Assembly (NCBI RefSeq): GCF_001277215.2
Contig: NZ_CP013940.1
Location: 2,294,001-2,358,000, forward strand
Direction of reading: 5' to 3'
DNA: 64,000 nucleotides
Source: Cronobacter malonaticus LMG 23826
GTDB taxonomy: Bacteria > Pseudomonadota > Gammaproteobacteria > Enterobacterales > Enterobacteriaceae
Numbering within the stretch: the first letter of the stretch is position 1; the number at the start of each line of letters is the position of its first letter. A program made the translations under genes and the position numbers. Below the pieces are notes generated by a model. It saw only the letters and a program-made list of their open reading frames with translations, had not been told where the DNA came from and did not search any database. Positions 18,069 to 27,637 of this stretch are shown here, one piece after another.

Positions 18069-20447
18069 TTATTTCTTAAGCTCGGCCAGGCTCAGCCAGG
18101 TTTGCACCACGGTATCCGGGTTAAGCGAGAGCGAATCGATCCCCTCTTCCATTAACCAGGCGGCGAAGTCTTCGTGGTCCGACGGCCCCTGTCCGCAGAT
18201 GCCGACATATTTGCCCTGCTTTTTCGCGGCACGGATCGCCATCGACAGCAGCGCTTTCACGGCGTCGTTGCGCTCGTCGAACAGTTCAGAGACTACGCCG
18301 GAGTCGCGGTCGAGGCCGAGCGCGAGCTGCGTCATGTCGTTAGAGCCAATCGAGAAGCCGTCGAAGTGCTCAAGGAACTGCTCGGCCAGCAGGGCGTTGG
18401 ACGGAATTTCGCACATCATAATGACTTTCAGCCCGTTCTCGCCGCGCTTCAGCCCCTGGCGCGCCAGTTCATCCACCACCGCTTTCGCCTGATCCACGGT
18501 ACGCACAAACGGGATCATGATCTCCACGTTGGTAAGCCCCATCTCGTTGCGCACGCGTTTCACCGCCTCACACTCCAGCGCGAAGCAGTCGCGGAAGCTG
18601 TCAGCCACATAGCGCCCCGCGCCGCGGAAGCCGAGCATCGGGTTCTCTTCATGCGGCTCGTAACGCTCGCCGCCCACCAGGTTGGCGTATTCGTTGGATT
18701 TAAAGTCAGACAGACGCACAATTACACGCTTCGGCCAGAATGCCGCGCCAAGCGTCGCGATGCCTTCCGTCAGACGGCCCACGTAGAACTCCACCGGGCT
18801 GTCGAAGCCTTTCATCATCTCGCGGATCTGGTTTTGCAGCGCCGGCTCCTGCTGGTCAAACTCCAGCAGCGCGCGCGGGTGCACGCCGATCATGCGGTTG
18901 ATGATAAATTCGAGACGCGCCAGGCCCACGCCTTCATTCGGCAGGCAAGCGAAGTCAAACGCGCGGTCCGGGTTGCCGACGTTCATCATCACTTTCAGCG
19001 GCAGATCCGGCATGGTATCGACGCTGGAGCTTTTGACGCTGAAATCGAGAAGATCGGCATAGACGTAGCCGGTATCCCCTTCGGCGCACGAAACCGTCAC
19101 TTTTTCGTCATCTTTAATGCGCTCGGTGGCGTCGCCGCAGCCGACGACCGCCGGAATGCCCAGCTCGCGAGCGATGATCGCCGCATGGCAGGTACGCCCG
19201 CCGCGGTTGGTGACAATCGCCGCCGCTTTTTTCATGATCGGTTCCCAGTCCGGGTCGGTCATGTCGGTGACCAGCACATCGCCCGGCTGAATGCGGTTCA
19301 TCTCGCTGATGTCATGAATGACCTTCACGGTGCCCGCACCGATGCGATGGCCAATGGCGCGGCCTTCCGCTACCACTTTCCCCTGTGAATGCAGCGTGTA
19401 GCGCTCCATCACCTGGCCGCGCGAGCGCACGGTTTCCGGACGCGCCTGCACAATAAACAGCTTGCCGGTGTGACCATCTTTAGCCCACTCGATATCCATC
19501 GGGCGGCCATAGTGTTTCTCAATCTGTACGGCCTGTTTCGCCAGTTCCTGCACTTCTTCCGGCGTGATGCAGAAACGGTCGCGTTCAGCCTGCGGGACAT
19601 CTTCGATGCGCACCTGCTTGCCATGCTCCTGGGTATCGGCATACACCATACGGATTTTTTTCGAGCCCATGGTGCGGCGCACAATTGCCGGACGGCCTTT
19701 TGCCAGGCCCGGTTTATGCACGTAGAATTCGTCAGGGTTGACCGCACCCTGCACCACCATTTCGCCAAGACCATACGCGGCGGTGATAAACACCACCTGG
19801 TCGAAGCCCGATTCGGTATCAATGGAGAACATCACGCCAGAGGCCGCGAGATCGGAGCGCACCATACGCTGCACGCCCGCGGAGAGCGCGACGCCGCGGT
19901 GATCGTATCCCTGATGCACGCGGTAAGAGATGGCGCGGTCATTAAACAGCGAGGCGAACACATGTTTCACCGCCACCATCACCGCATCGATGCCCTGCAC
20001 GTTCAGGAAGGTTTCCTGCTGGCCCGCGAAGGAAGCGTCCGGCATATCTTCGGCGGTGGCGGAAGAGCGCACCGCAAAGGAGGCGTCGGCGTCATCGGCG
20101 GAGAGCTGCTCATAGGCTTCGCGGATCGCCTGCTCCAGCTCCGGCTGGAAGGGGGTGTCGATAATCCACTGGCGGATCTGCGCGCCGGCTTTCGCGAGCT
20201 CAGTGACGTCGTCGATATCAGTTTTATCCAGCAGTTCATAGATACGCTGGTTAACGCCACGGCTTTCGAGGAACTGATTAAACGCCACGGCAGTGGTCGC
20301 AAACCCGTTAGGCACAGAGACGCCCATACCGGACAGGTTAGTAATCATTTCACCGAGGGAGGCGTTTTTGCCCCCAACTCTGTCTACATCATTCATGCCG
20401 AGCTGGTTATACCAAAGTATGAGCGATGACGAGCCATTGTTGGACAT
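18069..20447 (-). CDS. ppsA: Phosphoenolpyruvate synthase
   Basis: Converts pyruvate, ATP and water to phosphoenolpyruvate, AMP and phosphate for gluconeogenesis. The protein is 792 aa, the usual length. The N-terminal ATP-binding domain ([10 protein letters not shown]) is followed by the swivelling domain with the phosphorylated His in [21 protein letters not shown] (around 421). The C-terminal PEP/pyruvate barrel contains [16 protein letters not shown] and [10 protein letters not shown]. It is divergent from ppsR, which encodes its own regulatory kinase/phosphorylase, and a Cra-type site lies upstream. Confidence 0.98.
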   Translation of the reverse strand: MSNNGSSSLILWYNQLGMNDVDRVGGKNASLGEMITNLSGMGVSVPNGFATTAVAFNQFLESRGVNQRIYELLDKTDIDDVTELAKAGAQIRQWIIDTPFQPELEQAIREAYEQLSADDADASFAVRSSATAEDMPDASFAGQQETFLNVQGIDAVMVAVKHVFASLFNDRAISYRVHQGYDHRGVALSAGVQRMVRSDLAASGVMFSIDTESGFDQVVFITAAYGLGEMVVQGAVNPDEFYVHKPGLAKGRPAIVRRTMGSKKIRMVYADTQEHGKQVRIEDVPQAERDRFCITPEEVQELAKQAVQIEKHYGRPMDIEWAKDGHTGKLFIVQARPETVRSRGQVMERYTLHSQGKVVAEGRAIGHRIGAGTVKVIHDISEMNRIQPGDVLVTDMTDPDWEPIMKKAAAIVTNRGGRTCHAAIIARELGIPAVVGCGDATERIKDDEKVTVSCAEGDTGYVYADLLDFSVKSSSVDTMPDLPLKVMMNVGNPDRAFDFACLPNEGVGLARLEFIINRMIGVHPRALLEFDQQEPALQNQIREMMKGFDSPVEFYVGRLTEGIATLGAAFWPKRVIVRLSDFKSNEYANLVGGERYEPHEENPMLGFRGAGRYVADSFRDCFALECEAVKRVRNEMGLTNVEIMIPFVRTVDQAKAVVDELARQGLKRGENGLKVIMMCEIPSNALLAEQFLEHFDGFSIGSNDMTQLALGLDRDSGVVSELFDERNDAVKALLSMAIRAAKKQGKYVGICGQGPSDHEDFAAWLMEEGIDSLSLNPDTVVQTWLSLAELKK

Positions 20448-20779
20448 CGAAGCAATCCTTTTATGATATGAACGGAATTAAGAAACACCTGACAGCCGTT
20501 TTAGCCTGGCATAGAAAACGCTGCGGGAAAAACGGTGAATCGTTCAAGCAAATTGAAAATTTCAAATTTTCAGATAAATTCCGGATTGGGTAACTTCTTG
20601 ATTAGGCTGGATTACTCTTTTGGACTATGATTTACAGTGATATTTGCTGACAGGAACGCATCATTCGCTAAGAATAAAAACAGTGTTTCAATATTAAAAA
20701 TGAGAGAAGTGCCATGCCCCCGGTATAAGCATTATTTTATGCTTAAGATGATACTCAACCTGAATTAAGGACGGATACA
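20448..20779. other. ppsA-ppsR divergent control region
   Basis: This region of 332 bp contains both promoters. It includes a Cra-type site at 20536-20547 and a perfect 19-bp dyad at 20554-20572 (arms TGAAAATTT/AAATTTTCA around a central C). No open frame of interest lies here. Confidence 0.7.
20536..20547 (+). promoter_or_regulatory. Candidate Cra (FruR) site upstream of ppsA
   Basis: TGAATCGTTCAA fits the Cra consensus TGAAWCSNTHHW at every position. It lies about 90 bp upstream of the ppsA ATG. In E. coli, Cra activates ppsA from an upstream site, so the placement is consistent. Confidence 0.75.
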
Positions 20780-21613
20780 ATGGATAATGTTGTCGATCGC
20801 CAGGTCTTTTATATTTCTGATGGAACCGCTATCACCGCAGAAGTATTAGGCCATGCGGTGATGTCGCAATTTCCGGTCAGCATCAACAGCATTACCCTGC
20901 CGTTTGTTGAAAACGAAAGCCGCGCCAGAGCGGTGAAAGAGCAGATTGACGCCATCTTCCAGCAGACCGGCGTGCGCCCGCTGGTGTTCTACTCCATCGT
21001 GCTGCCCGAGGTGCGCGAGATTATTTTGCAAAGCCAGGGGTTCTGCCAGGATATTGTTCAGGCGCTGGTCGCCCCGCTTCAGGAAGAGCTTCGTCTCGAC
21101 CCGTCGCCGGTCGCTCACCGTACCCACGGCCTTAACCCCGCCAATCTGAATAAATATGATGCGCGCATCGCGGCGATTGATTATACCCTCGCCCATGACG
21201 ACGGTATTTCGATGCGCAATCTCGATCAGGCGCAGGTGATCCTGCTTGGCGTTTCGCGCTGCGGCAAAACGCCCACCAGCCTCTATCTGGCGATGCAGTT
21301 CGGTATCCGGGCCGCCAACTACCCCTTTATTGCCGACGATATGGACAACCTGAATCTCCCGGCGGCGCTGCGCCCGTTCCAGCATAAGCTGTTTGGGCTG
21401 ACGATTAACCCGGAGCGGCTGGCGGCCATCCGCGAAGAGCGGCGCGAGAACAGCCGCTACGCCTCAATGCGCCAGTGCCGCATGGAAGTCGCCGAAGTGG
21501 AAGCGCTCTACCGCAAACATCAAATCCGCTACATCAACAGTACTAACTATTCGGTGGAAGAGATCGCCACCAAAATCCTCGACATCATGGGGCTTAATCG
21601 CCGCATGTACTGA
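20780..21613 (+). CDS. ppsR: PEP synthase regulatory kinase/phosphorylase PpsR
   Basis: Bifunctional DUF299-family protein that inactivates PpsA by ADP-dependent phosphorylation of a threonine and restores it by Pi-dependent dephosphorylation. The protein is 277 aa with the N-terminal [17 protein letters not shown] motif and the P-loop-like [15 protein letters not shown] around residue 155. A Shine-Dalgarno AAGGACGG precedes the ATG. The stop codon lies inside a TrpR-like operator that serves the next gene. Confidence 0.97.
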   Translation: MDNVVDRQVFYISDGTAITAEVLGHAVMSQFPVSINSITLPFVENESRARAVKEQIDAIFQQTGVRPLVFYSIVLPEVREIILQSQGFCQDIVQALVAPLQEELRLDPSPVAHRTHGLNPANLNKYDARIAAIDYTLAHDDGISMRNLDQAQVILLGVSRCGKTPTSLYLAMQFGIRAANYPFIADDMDNLNLPAALRPFQHKLFGLTINPERLAAIREERRENSRYASMRQCRMEVAEVEALYRKHQIRYINSTNYSVEEIATKILDIMGLNRRMY

Positions 21614-21624
21614 TAAACTAGTAC
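21607..21624. promoter_or_regulatory. TrpR operator upstream of aroH
   Basis: GTACTGATAAACTAGTAC agrees with the palindromic TrpR consensus GTACTAGTTAACTAGTAC at 15 of 18 positions. It starts four bases before the ppsR stop (TGA 21611-21613), so the operator and the ppsR terminal codons overlap. E. coli aroH is repressed by TrpR at a comparable place. The aroH ATG is about 144 bp downstream. Confidence 0.85.
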
Positions 21625-21767
21625 AAAGGTGCGGGAGTCTGTGTTAGGGTAGCATCACGTGGCCCGGTGAATCTTTTAATAGCCTTGTATTCAGGGCGGA
21701 TTGGTTTATCGTGATGCCCATCACTTCCGGCGCTGATGCCGATGAAGCAACAGATTCTGAGACACCC

Positions 21768-22814
21768 ATGATTAAAACCGATGAACTCCGTACTGCGCGT
21801 ATCGACAGCCTGATTACTCCGGCTGAACTCGCAGAACGTTACCCCGTGACGCCGGCGGTCGCAGGCCATGTGCTTGACGCCCGCCGTCGTATTGAAAAAA
21901 TCCTTAACGGCGATGACCCGCGTCTGCTGGTGATTATCGGCCCCTGCTCGATTCACGATCCACAAGCGGCTGTGGATTACGCCCGCCGTCTGGTGCGCCT
22001 GCGGGAGAAATACGATTCCCGTCTGGAAATCGTCATGCGCACTTATTTTGAAAAGCCGCGCACCGTGGTGGGCTGGAAAGGGCTGATCTCCGACCCGGAT
22101 CTCAACGGTAGCTACCGCGTCAATCACGGTATTGAACAGGCGCGTCGCCTGCTGCTCGAAGTGAACGCGCTGGGCGTGCCGACCGCCACCGAGTTTCTCG
22201 ATATGGTGGTCGGCCAGTATATTTCCGATCTCATCAGCTGGGGCGCTATCGGCGCGCGCACCACCGAGAGCCAGATCCACCGCGAAATGGCCTCGGCGCT
22301 CTCGTGCCCGGTAGGCTTTAAAAACGGCACCGACGGCAACACGCGTATCGCGGTGGATGCCATTCGCGCGGCGCGCACCAGCCATATGTTCCTCTCCCCG
22401 GATAAACATGGCCGGATGACGATTTACCAGACCAGCGGCAACCCGTACGGGCACATCATTATGCGCGGCGGGAAAACGCCGAATTATCATGCCGAAGCCA
22501 TTAGCGACGCTTGTGAAGCGCTGCGGGAATTTGATTTACCGCAGCGGCTGGTGGTGGATTTCAGCCACGGCAACTGCCAGAAACAGCACCGCCGTCAGCT
22601 TGATGTCTGTGATGATATCTGTCAGCAGATCCGCGCGGGTTCAACCGGTATCGCAGGCGTAATGGTGGAAAGCTTCCTTGTGGAAGGCACCCAGAAAATT
22701 ACGCCCGGCACGCCGCTGACCTACGGCCAGTCGATTACCGACCCGTGCCTCGGCTGGGATGACAGCGAAACGCTGCTGGAACGGCTCGCCCTGGCGGTGG
22801 AAAGCCGTCTCTGA
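21768..22814 (+). CDS. aroH: 3-deoxy-7-phosphoheptulonate synthase, Trp-sensitive
   Basis: First enzyme of the shikimate pathway; condenses PEP with erythrose 4-phosphate. The protein is 348 aa from MIKTDELRTARIDS. The open frame continues 19 codons upstream, but this ATG matches AroH N-termini. Class I DAHP-synthase motifs IGPCSIHD, the catalytic region ARTTESQIHREMASALSCPVGFKNGTDG and the metal site DFSHGNC are present. The aroH assignment rests on position after ppsR, the TrpR operator and close resemblance to E. coli AroH rather than AroF/AroG. Confidence 0.95.
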   Translation: MIKTDELRTARIDSLITPAELAERYPVTPAVAGHVLDARRRIEKILNGDDPRLLVIIGPCSIHDPQAAVDYARRLVRLREKYDSRLEIVMRTYFEKPRTVVGWKGLISDPDLNGSYRVNHGIEQARRLLLEVNALGVPTATEFLDMVVGQYISDLISWGAIGARTTESQIHREMASALSCPVGFKNGTDGNTRIAVDAIRAARTSHMFLSPDKHGRMTIYQTSGNPYGHIIMRGGKTPNYHAEAISDACEALREFDLPQRLVVDFSHGNCQKQHRRQLDVCDDICQQIRAGSTGIAGVMVESFLVEGTQKITPGTPLTYGQSITDPCLGWDDSETLLERLALAVESRL

Positions 22815-22840
22815 AAAGTGCTTTCTGCGTGCATACTAAA

Positions 22841-22868
22841 AAGGGAAACCCAGTGTTTCCCTTTTTTA
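22841..22868. terminator. Bidirectional terminator between aroH and selO
   Basis: A perfect 9-bp stem AAGGGAAAC/GTTTCCCTT with a 5-nt loop lies between the convergent genes. T runs on both strands allow it to terminate both. Confidence 0.88.
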
Positions 22869-22886
22869 CGCGCCTGCGTTAAGCGT

Positions 22887-24335
22887 TTAGCTCGAACAGC
22901 TCACTTCCAGATGCTTACCCCAGTCCGGCGGGCGATGGGTGTAGTCATCGTCGCGGTCGGCGAAGGGGTTACGCAGCGCCTCCAGCAGCCGCGACAGCTC
23001 ACTCGCGTCGTCACGCTCCGCGGCTTCGATGGCGCGCTGCGCCAGCCAGTTGCGCAGCACCAGCGCCGGGTTGACGGATTTCATCAGCCGCTGACGCGCG
23101 TCATCCTCTACCCCTTCTTCTTCCAGCCGCGCGCGGTAGCGGGCAAACCAGGCATCAAAGGTGGCGCGGTCAATAAACTCATCGCGCAGCGGCGATGCAG
23201 ACGAGCGCTGTTCCGTCTCGCTCAGCATCCGGAAGGTGCGCGTGTAGTCGCTCCCTTCGCGAGCCATCAGCGTAAGCAGCTCACGCAGATAGTCGTTGTC
23301 GCCCTCTTTTTCGACAGTAAAGCCAAGCTTCGCGCGCATCTGACGGCCCCACTCACGCAGCAGCGCGGGCTGGTAGTCATCCAGCAGCGCATTGAGCCGC
23401 TCGGCCGGGATAATCGGCGAGAGCGCCTGCGCCAGACGTTGCAGATTCCAGAGACCAACACCCGGCTGGTTGTCGAAGGCGTAACGCCCCTGGTAATCCG
23501 TATGGTTGCAGATAAAGCCCGGCTGGTAGTCGTCGAGAAAACCGTACGGGCCGTAATCCATCGTCAACCCGAGGATCGACATGTTATCGGTGTTCATCAC
23601 GCCGTGCGCGAAACCGACGCACTGCCAGCTCGCCATCAGCTGCGCGGTGCGCGTGACGACCTCGCCAAACCACAGCGCGAAGCGATCCTCCTCCTGCGCC
23701 AGATGCGCGAAGTGATGTTCAATCACATACTGCGCCAGCTCACGCACGCGCTCCGGTTCACGGCGATAGTAAAAATGTTCGAAATGGCCGAAGCGCACAT
23801 GGCTTTCGGCGATGCGCATCAGCATCGCGCCGCGCTCGGTGGTTTCGCGTCGCACCGGCGTGTCGCTGGTGACAATACTGAGCGCGCGGGTGGTGGGAAT
23901 GCCAAGCCCGTGCATCGCTTCCGAGGCGAGAAATTCTCGCACCGTGGAGCGCAGCACCGCGCGGCCGTCGCCCATCCGCGAATAGGGCGTGAGGCCCGCG
24001 CCTTTCAGATGCCAGTCCAGCTTGCGGCCATCGCTGAGCTGCTGTTCACCAAGCAGAATGCCGCGTCCGTCACCAAGCTGGCCGGCCCAGACGCCGAACT
24101 GATGACCGCTGTAGACCTGCGCCAGCGGCGCCATGCCCGGCAGCAGCGTTTCGCCGCCCCAGACGCCTGCGGGGCCCTGGTAGTCAAACAGCGTTTTAGG
24201 CAGTTCCAGCGCCTGCGCCAGCGGCGCGTTATGAAAGAACAGACGACTGTTATTTAGCGGTGTGGGGGTTAATTCAGTATAAAAACCTGGCAGTTCATCG
24301 CGCCAGGTGGCGGTAAAACGGGGATGTTGGCTCAT
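22887..24335 (-). CDS. selO: Protein adenylyltransferase SelO (YdiU)
   Basis: Pseudokinase-fold enzyme that AMPylates Ser, Thr or Tyr residues of proteins in redox defence. The protein is 482 aa. Family features include [23 protein letters not shown] (about 76-98), [28 protein letters not shown], and [23 protein letters not shown] with the metal-binding Asn/Asp. A Shine-Dalgarno GGAGGA precedes the ATG. The C-terminus ends CSS; no in-frame TGA suggests selenocysteine, as usual for bacterial SelO. The small hemP gene found between aroH and selO in E. coli is absent. Confidence 0.96.
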   Translation of the reverse strand: MSQHPRFTATWRDELPGFYTELTPTPLNNSRLFFHNAPLAQALELPKTLFDYQGPAGVWGGETLLPGMAPLAQVYSGHQFGVWAGQLGDGRGILLGEQQLSDGRKLDWHLKGAGLTPYSRMGDGRAVLRSTVREFLASEAMHGLGIPTTRALSIVTSDTPVRRETTERGAMLMRIAESHVRFGHFEHFYYRREPERVRELAQYVIEHHFAHLAQEEDRFALWFGEVVTRTAQLMASWQCVGFAHGVMNTDNMSILGLTMDYGPYGFLDDYQPGFICNHTDYQGRYAFDNQPGVGLWNLQRLAQALSPIIPAERLNALLDDYQPALLREWGRQMRAKLGFTVEKEGDNDYLRELLTLMAREGSDYTRTFRMLSETEQRSSASPLRDEFIDRATFDAWFARYRARLEEEGVEDDARQRLMKSVNPALVLRNWLAQRAIEAAERDDASELSRLLEALRNPFADRDDDYTHRPPDWGKHLEVSCSS

Positions 24336-24396
24336 GGCTCCTCCTGCACTAAGTGTAGTGCGTTATGGAGGCGTTAAACACGGTGCAGGTTTAAGG

Positions 24397-25116
24397 TTAT
24401 TGCGCCATGGCGAGCGTCAGAACGAGGGTTTCACCATCCATAGCGGGCCACAGTGCGCCCTGTGCCCCACTGAACCCAAGGCGGCGCGCTTCGTCGAGTG
24501 TCTCTTCGTTATCGACGCCCGGCAGGATCAGCGTCTGGCAACTCGGACCGACCTGATTGGCAATCGCGTACATAAACGGCTCAAACATCCCGCCCGCGCG
24601 CCGTTTCTGCACGAACGTTTTATCCAGCGCGACGCGACGAAACAGACCGTCGAAAATCGCACGCCCTGTCGCAGCCCCGGCGCCAAAGTTGCTCAGCATT
24701 AATGGAAAATAACGAGACAGCGAAAACATCGTTTTATTTTCTTTACCTTTATTAAGTTCAGGAAAATTCTCATTAATGCCCAGCTCAAGAAACGGTAATT
24801 GGGCGAGTCGCGCCCGTAATGTCGGGCTGGATAAAATGGCACTGGCTATCTTATGATCAATGTTTACGACAGCAAACAGTGAATTTTTTATAAATGCTTC
24901 ACGCCACTTTTCAAGCAAACTTATTTTTTCGTAAAAAAGCATTAATCTTTCTTCAGAATTAATTCTTGGGATAATGAATTCCGTCGGAAAGCGAACCTGT
25001 GCATTCAGGCTTGTGAAATGGGCAATAACTTCCATGCCCAGCAGCCCCCCGGAAGTATGGGCGATCGGGGCGAACAGCAGATGAGACTGATACCGTGTAT
25101 CGAGCGAAACAATCAT
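24397..25116 (-). CDS. ydiV: Degenerate EAL-domain protein, YdiV/RflP-like anti-FlhDC factor
   Basis: Member of the YdiV group, which binds FlhD to block flagellar gene activation and promotes its proteolysis. The protein is 239 aa from the ATG at 25116, matching E. coli YdiV length. The signature EAL triad is degenerate (GMEVIAHF), and other c-di-GMP phosphodiesterase residues are not evident, so enzymatic activity is unlikely. Conserved YdiV-like blocks are LGINENFPELNKGK and LMLSNFGAGAATGRAIFDGLFRRVALDKTF. A TTG start 111 bases upstream (25227) has a GGAG ribosome site ten bases before it, so an N-terminally extended form is possible. The gene follows selO, as in E. coli. Confidence 0.85.
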   Translation of the reverse strand: MIVSLDTRYQSHLLFAPIAHTSGGLLGMEVIAHFTSLNAQVRFPTEFIIPRINSEERLMLFYEKISLLEKWREAFIKNSLFAVVNIDHKIASAILSSPTLRARLAQLPFLELGINENFPELNKGKENKTMFSLSRYFPLMLSNFGAGAATGRAIFDGLFRRVALDKTFVQKRRAGGMFEPFMYAIANQVGPSCQTLILPGVDNEETLDEARRLGFSGAQGALWPAMDGETLVLTLAMAQ

Positions 25117-25267
25117 ATTGTCTGCCCTGCGCGTTATTAATGGGAGCCCGCTATACTGGATTAAGTCACTATCACGTGCAACCAGGTTGATTCTGTTAAA
25201 GTATTTATCGTGCCGTTTCGGCACCAATTTCAGATTACTCCTTACAGAAAGAGCTTATCCTGGTATT

Positions 25268-26257
25268 TCATTTGACACCAGTCCCCATCAGATCCTTTAC
25301 AGAATCGCGCTCCATCATTTTGGGTGTGAATATTTCCTGTTCAGTTTCTTGTTCCAGTAATTTTTTCGCGCCGTAACGTGCCATTTCGGTAATTGGGAAG
25401 TGGACGCTGGTCAGACGTGGACGAACAAAATCGGCGCGCTCGCCGCTGTCATAACAGATACAGGAAATATCCTGCGGAATACGTAAACCTTTTTCATTAA
25501 TCGCCAGCATCGCGCCCACGGCCATCTCTTCATTACAACAATAAATGGCGGTGGGTCGGGTGCGCTCAAGCAAAGCCTGCATTTGCAGATAACCGCCCTG
25601 TAGCGAGTAATCGGCTTCCAGACAGGCCACCGGCGTCAGCCCTGCCGCTTCCATGGCATCGAGAAAGCCCTGCAACCGCAACTGGCTGGAGGCGCGTGAA
25701 AGCGGGCCATGAAGGCAGGCAATCGCCGTGTGGCCACGCGTCAGTAAATAACGGGTGGCAAGCGTACTGGCACCGCGATGATCAAACGTGACGCAGCGCG
25801 ATTCCAGACCCGGCACGTCGCGATCCAGAATAATAAAGCGCCGCCCCGCCGCCGCCATCTCGCGCAGCGCGTCGTCGTCGAGCATACGAACGTGCAGCAG
25901 CAAGCCGTCGCAGCGCAGGTTATAGAGCTGGCTGATTGCGTCGCGTTCGTTCTGCGCGCTGTCACGCCCCTGCGTCACCAGTAGCTGTTTGCCGTGGCGC
26001 TGCGCCTCGCTCTGAACGGTATCCATCAGCGCGCCGAAAAAGCCGCCGCGGTAAGAGGTAGTGACAAGCCCGATGGTGTGGCTCTGGCTGGAGGCCAGCG
26101 CGCGCGCCGCCGGATTCGGCGAGTACCCGAGTGCCTGAATCGCCGCTTCGACGCGCGCACGGGTATGTGATTTGACTTTACTGTCGCCATTGACCACGCG
26201 TGAAACCGTGGCGCGGGACACGCCCGCATGGGCGGCGACATCTTCCAGAGTAACCAT
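25268..26257 (-). CDS. LacI-family transcriptional regulator
   Basis: DNA-binding repressor of 329 aa. The N-terminal LacI helix-turn-helix reads VTLEDVAAHAGVSRATVSRVVNGD with the hinge helix around NPAARALASSQS. A periplasmic-binding-protein-like effector domain occupies residues 60-329. It is the third gene of a leftward PTS EIIC/GH4/LacI unit, separated from the GH4 gene by 63 bp. It most likely binds the two identical TGAGAGCGCTCTCA palindromes in front of the EIIC gene and responds to a beta-glucoside or its phosphate. It resembles AscG/GalR-type proteins; the exact effector is unknown. Confidence 0.92.
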   Translation of the reverse strand: MVTLEDVAAHAGVSRATVSRVVNGDSKVKSHTRARVEAAIQALGYSPNPAARALASSQSHTIGLVTTSYRGGFFGALMDTVQSEAQRHGKQLLVTQGRDSAQNERDAISQLYNLRCDGLLLHVRMLDDDALREMAAAGRRFIILDRDVPGLESRCVTFDHRGASTLATRYLLTRGHTAIACLHGPLSRASSQLRLQGFLDAMEAAGLTPVACLEADYSLQGGYLQMQALLERTRPTAIYCCNEEMAVGAMLAINEKGLRIPQDISCICYDSGERADFVRPRLTSVHFPITEMARYGAKKLLEQETEQEIFTPKMMERDSVKDLMGTGVK

Positions 26258-26320
26258 CAGGCGATCCCTTTCATCTGTGAGGCCACCTGATAGTACCCGA
26301 AATTTTCGCGCCGGGTGAGC

Positions 26321-27637
26321 TTATCCCCGGAATTGCGGCAGGTAGTCGCGGTTCAGCGTCAGCACTTCTTCGAGCAGCGATTCAGCGAGCACCGCGTCGC
26401 CCACCAGCGGGTTGGTTACGAGCGCCAGCAGGCCGCTGTCGCGGCAACCCTCCACCGCCGCCTGAATGGTGAGCCGTTCATACGTTTTTACCTGCACCGT
26501 TAAGGCGTGCATCGCGGGCGGCAGCGCGCCGAACACCAGCGGATGCGCGCCCTGGGCGTCCACCACGCAGTTGGTTTCCACTACGGCGTCGTCCGGCAGT
26601 CCGTGAATAGCCCCGTCGTTGGCGGTGTTGACCACAAGCGTGGTGCCGAGGTTGTTATGGATAGCGTCAATAAGCTCCAGCGCCACTTGCGAATAGAACG
26701 CGCCGCCGCGAAAGCTCAGCTGCTCCGGTTTTTGCGACAGGTGCGGATCGCTATACAGCCCGAAGAGTTCACGCTCAACGGCCATTACCTGCTCTGCGCG
26801 GGTGCCGCGGCCGCGCGCCGCCTCAATCTCTTCTTTCAGCATCTGGCGGCTTAAGTAGAAATAGCGGTGGTACGGGCACGGGATTGCGCCGAGCGCGCGC
26901 AGCAGCGGCGCAGGCCACGGGGCTTCCTGAATGTTGTTCATGGTGAGCGTCGCCCCGTTACACAGTTTATCGAGCACGTCCTGCGTGCGGTCTTCGCCGC
27001 GCACCGTCACCTGATGCACCCACACCATATGATTCAACCCCGCAAAACGCAGCGCCACTTCCTGCGACGGCGCGCCAAGCATCGCGGCTATCATATGGTG
27101 CATGGTGACCGGCACATTACACAGCCCGATGATTTTCGCCCGGCTGTGACGCTGCACCGCCTCGGTGACAATCGCCGCCGGATTGGTGAAGTTGATTATC
27201 CAGGCGTCCGGCGCGAGCGCCTCTACTTTACGGGCGATATCCAGCATTACCGGAATGGTGCGCAGCGCTTTGGCAAAACCACCGACGCCGGTAGTCTCCT
27301 GGCCAATCAGCCCATATTTCAGGCCAAGCCGCTCGTCGGCGGCGCGCGCCGGGAGCTGGCCGACACGCAGTTGCGTCAGCACAAAGCGGGCGCCGCGAAT
27401 CGCCTCATCGGGCGTGAAATGCACGGTCACACGCACGTGCGCCAGCCCATTTTTATCGAGCATGCGGCGCGTCAGGCCCGCAATGATCTCTACTTTCTCG
27501 CGCCCCGGCTCGACATCCACTAACGCAAGTTCATGCAGCCTGATGCTCGCTTTGCGGGCGATAAGCCCTTCCACCAGCTCTGGCGTATAGCTGCTGCCGC
27601 CGCCGATAATGGCGATTTTGATAGTCTGTTCGGTCAT
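26321..27637 (-). CDS. 6-phospho-beta-glucosidase, GH4 family
   Basis: NAD- and metal-dependent GH4 glycosidase of 438 aa that would cleave a 6-phospho-beta-glucoside made by PTS import. The N-terminal Rossmann motif is KIAIIGGGSSYTPELVEGL (about 6-25). The metal site includes Cys in GLCNVPVTMHH (about 172) and His in GLNHMVWVH (about 203). Overall it resembles CelF/ChbF and LicH. Its ATG overlaps the EIIC TGA by four nucleotides, so translation is coupled. Confidence 0.94.
   Translation of the reverse strand: MTEQTIKIAIIGGGSSYTPELVEGLIARKASIRLHELALVDVEPGREKVEIIAGLTRRMLDKNGLAHVRVTVHFTPDEAIRGARFVLTQLRVGQLPARAADERLGLKYGLIGQETTGVGGFAKALRTIPVMLDIARKVEALAPDAWIINFTNPAAIVTEAVQRHSRAKIIGLCNVPVTMHHMIAAMLGAPSQEVALRFAGLNHMVWVHQVTVRGEDRTQDVLDKLCNGATLTMNNIQEAPWPAPLLRALGAIPCPYHRYFYLSRQMLKEEIEAARGRGTRAEQVMAVERELFGLYSDPHLSQKPEQLSFRGGAFYSQVALELIDAIHNNLGTTLVVNTANDGAIHGLPDDAVVETNCVVDAQGAHPLVFGALPPAMHALTVQVKTYERLTIQAAVEGCRDSGLLALVTNPLVGDAVLAESLLEEVLTLNRDYLPQFRG

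Noticed and set aside
18174..20429. Two long open frames antisense to ppsA
   Set aside because: Both are mirrored from the ppsA frame; no start signals or motifs support coding.
22818..24257. 479-codon open frame antisense to selO
   Set aside because: Overlaps the clear selO gene completely, and its translation resembles no protein family.
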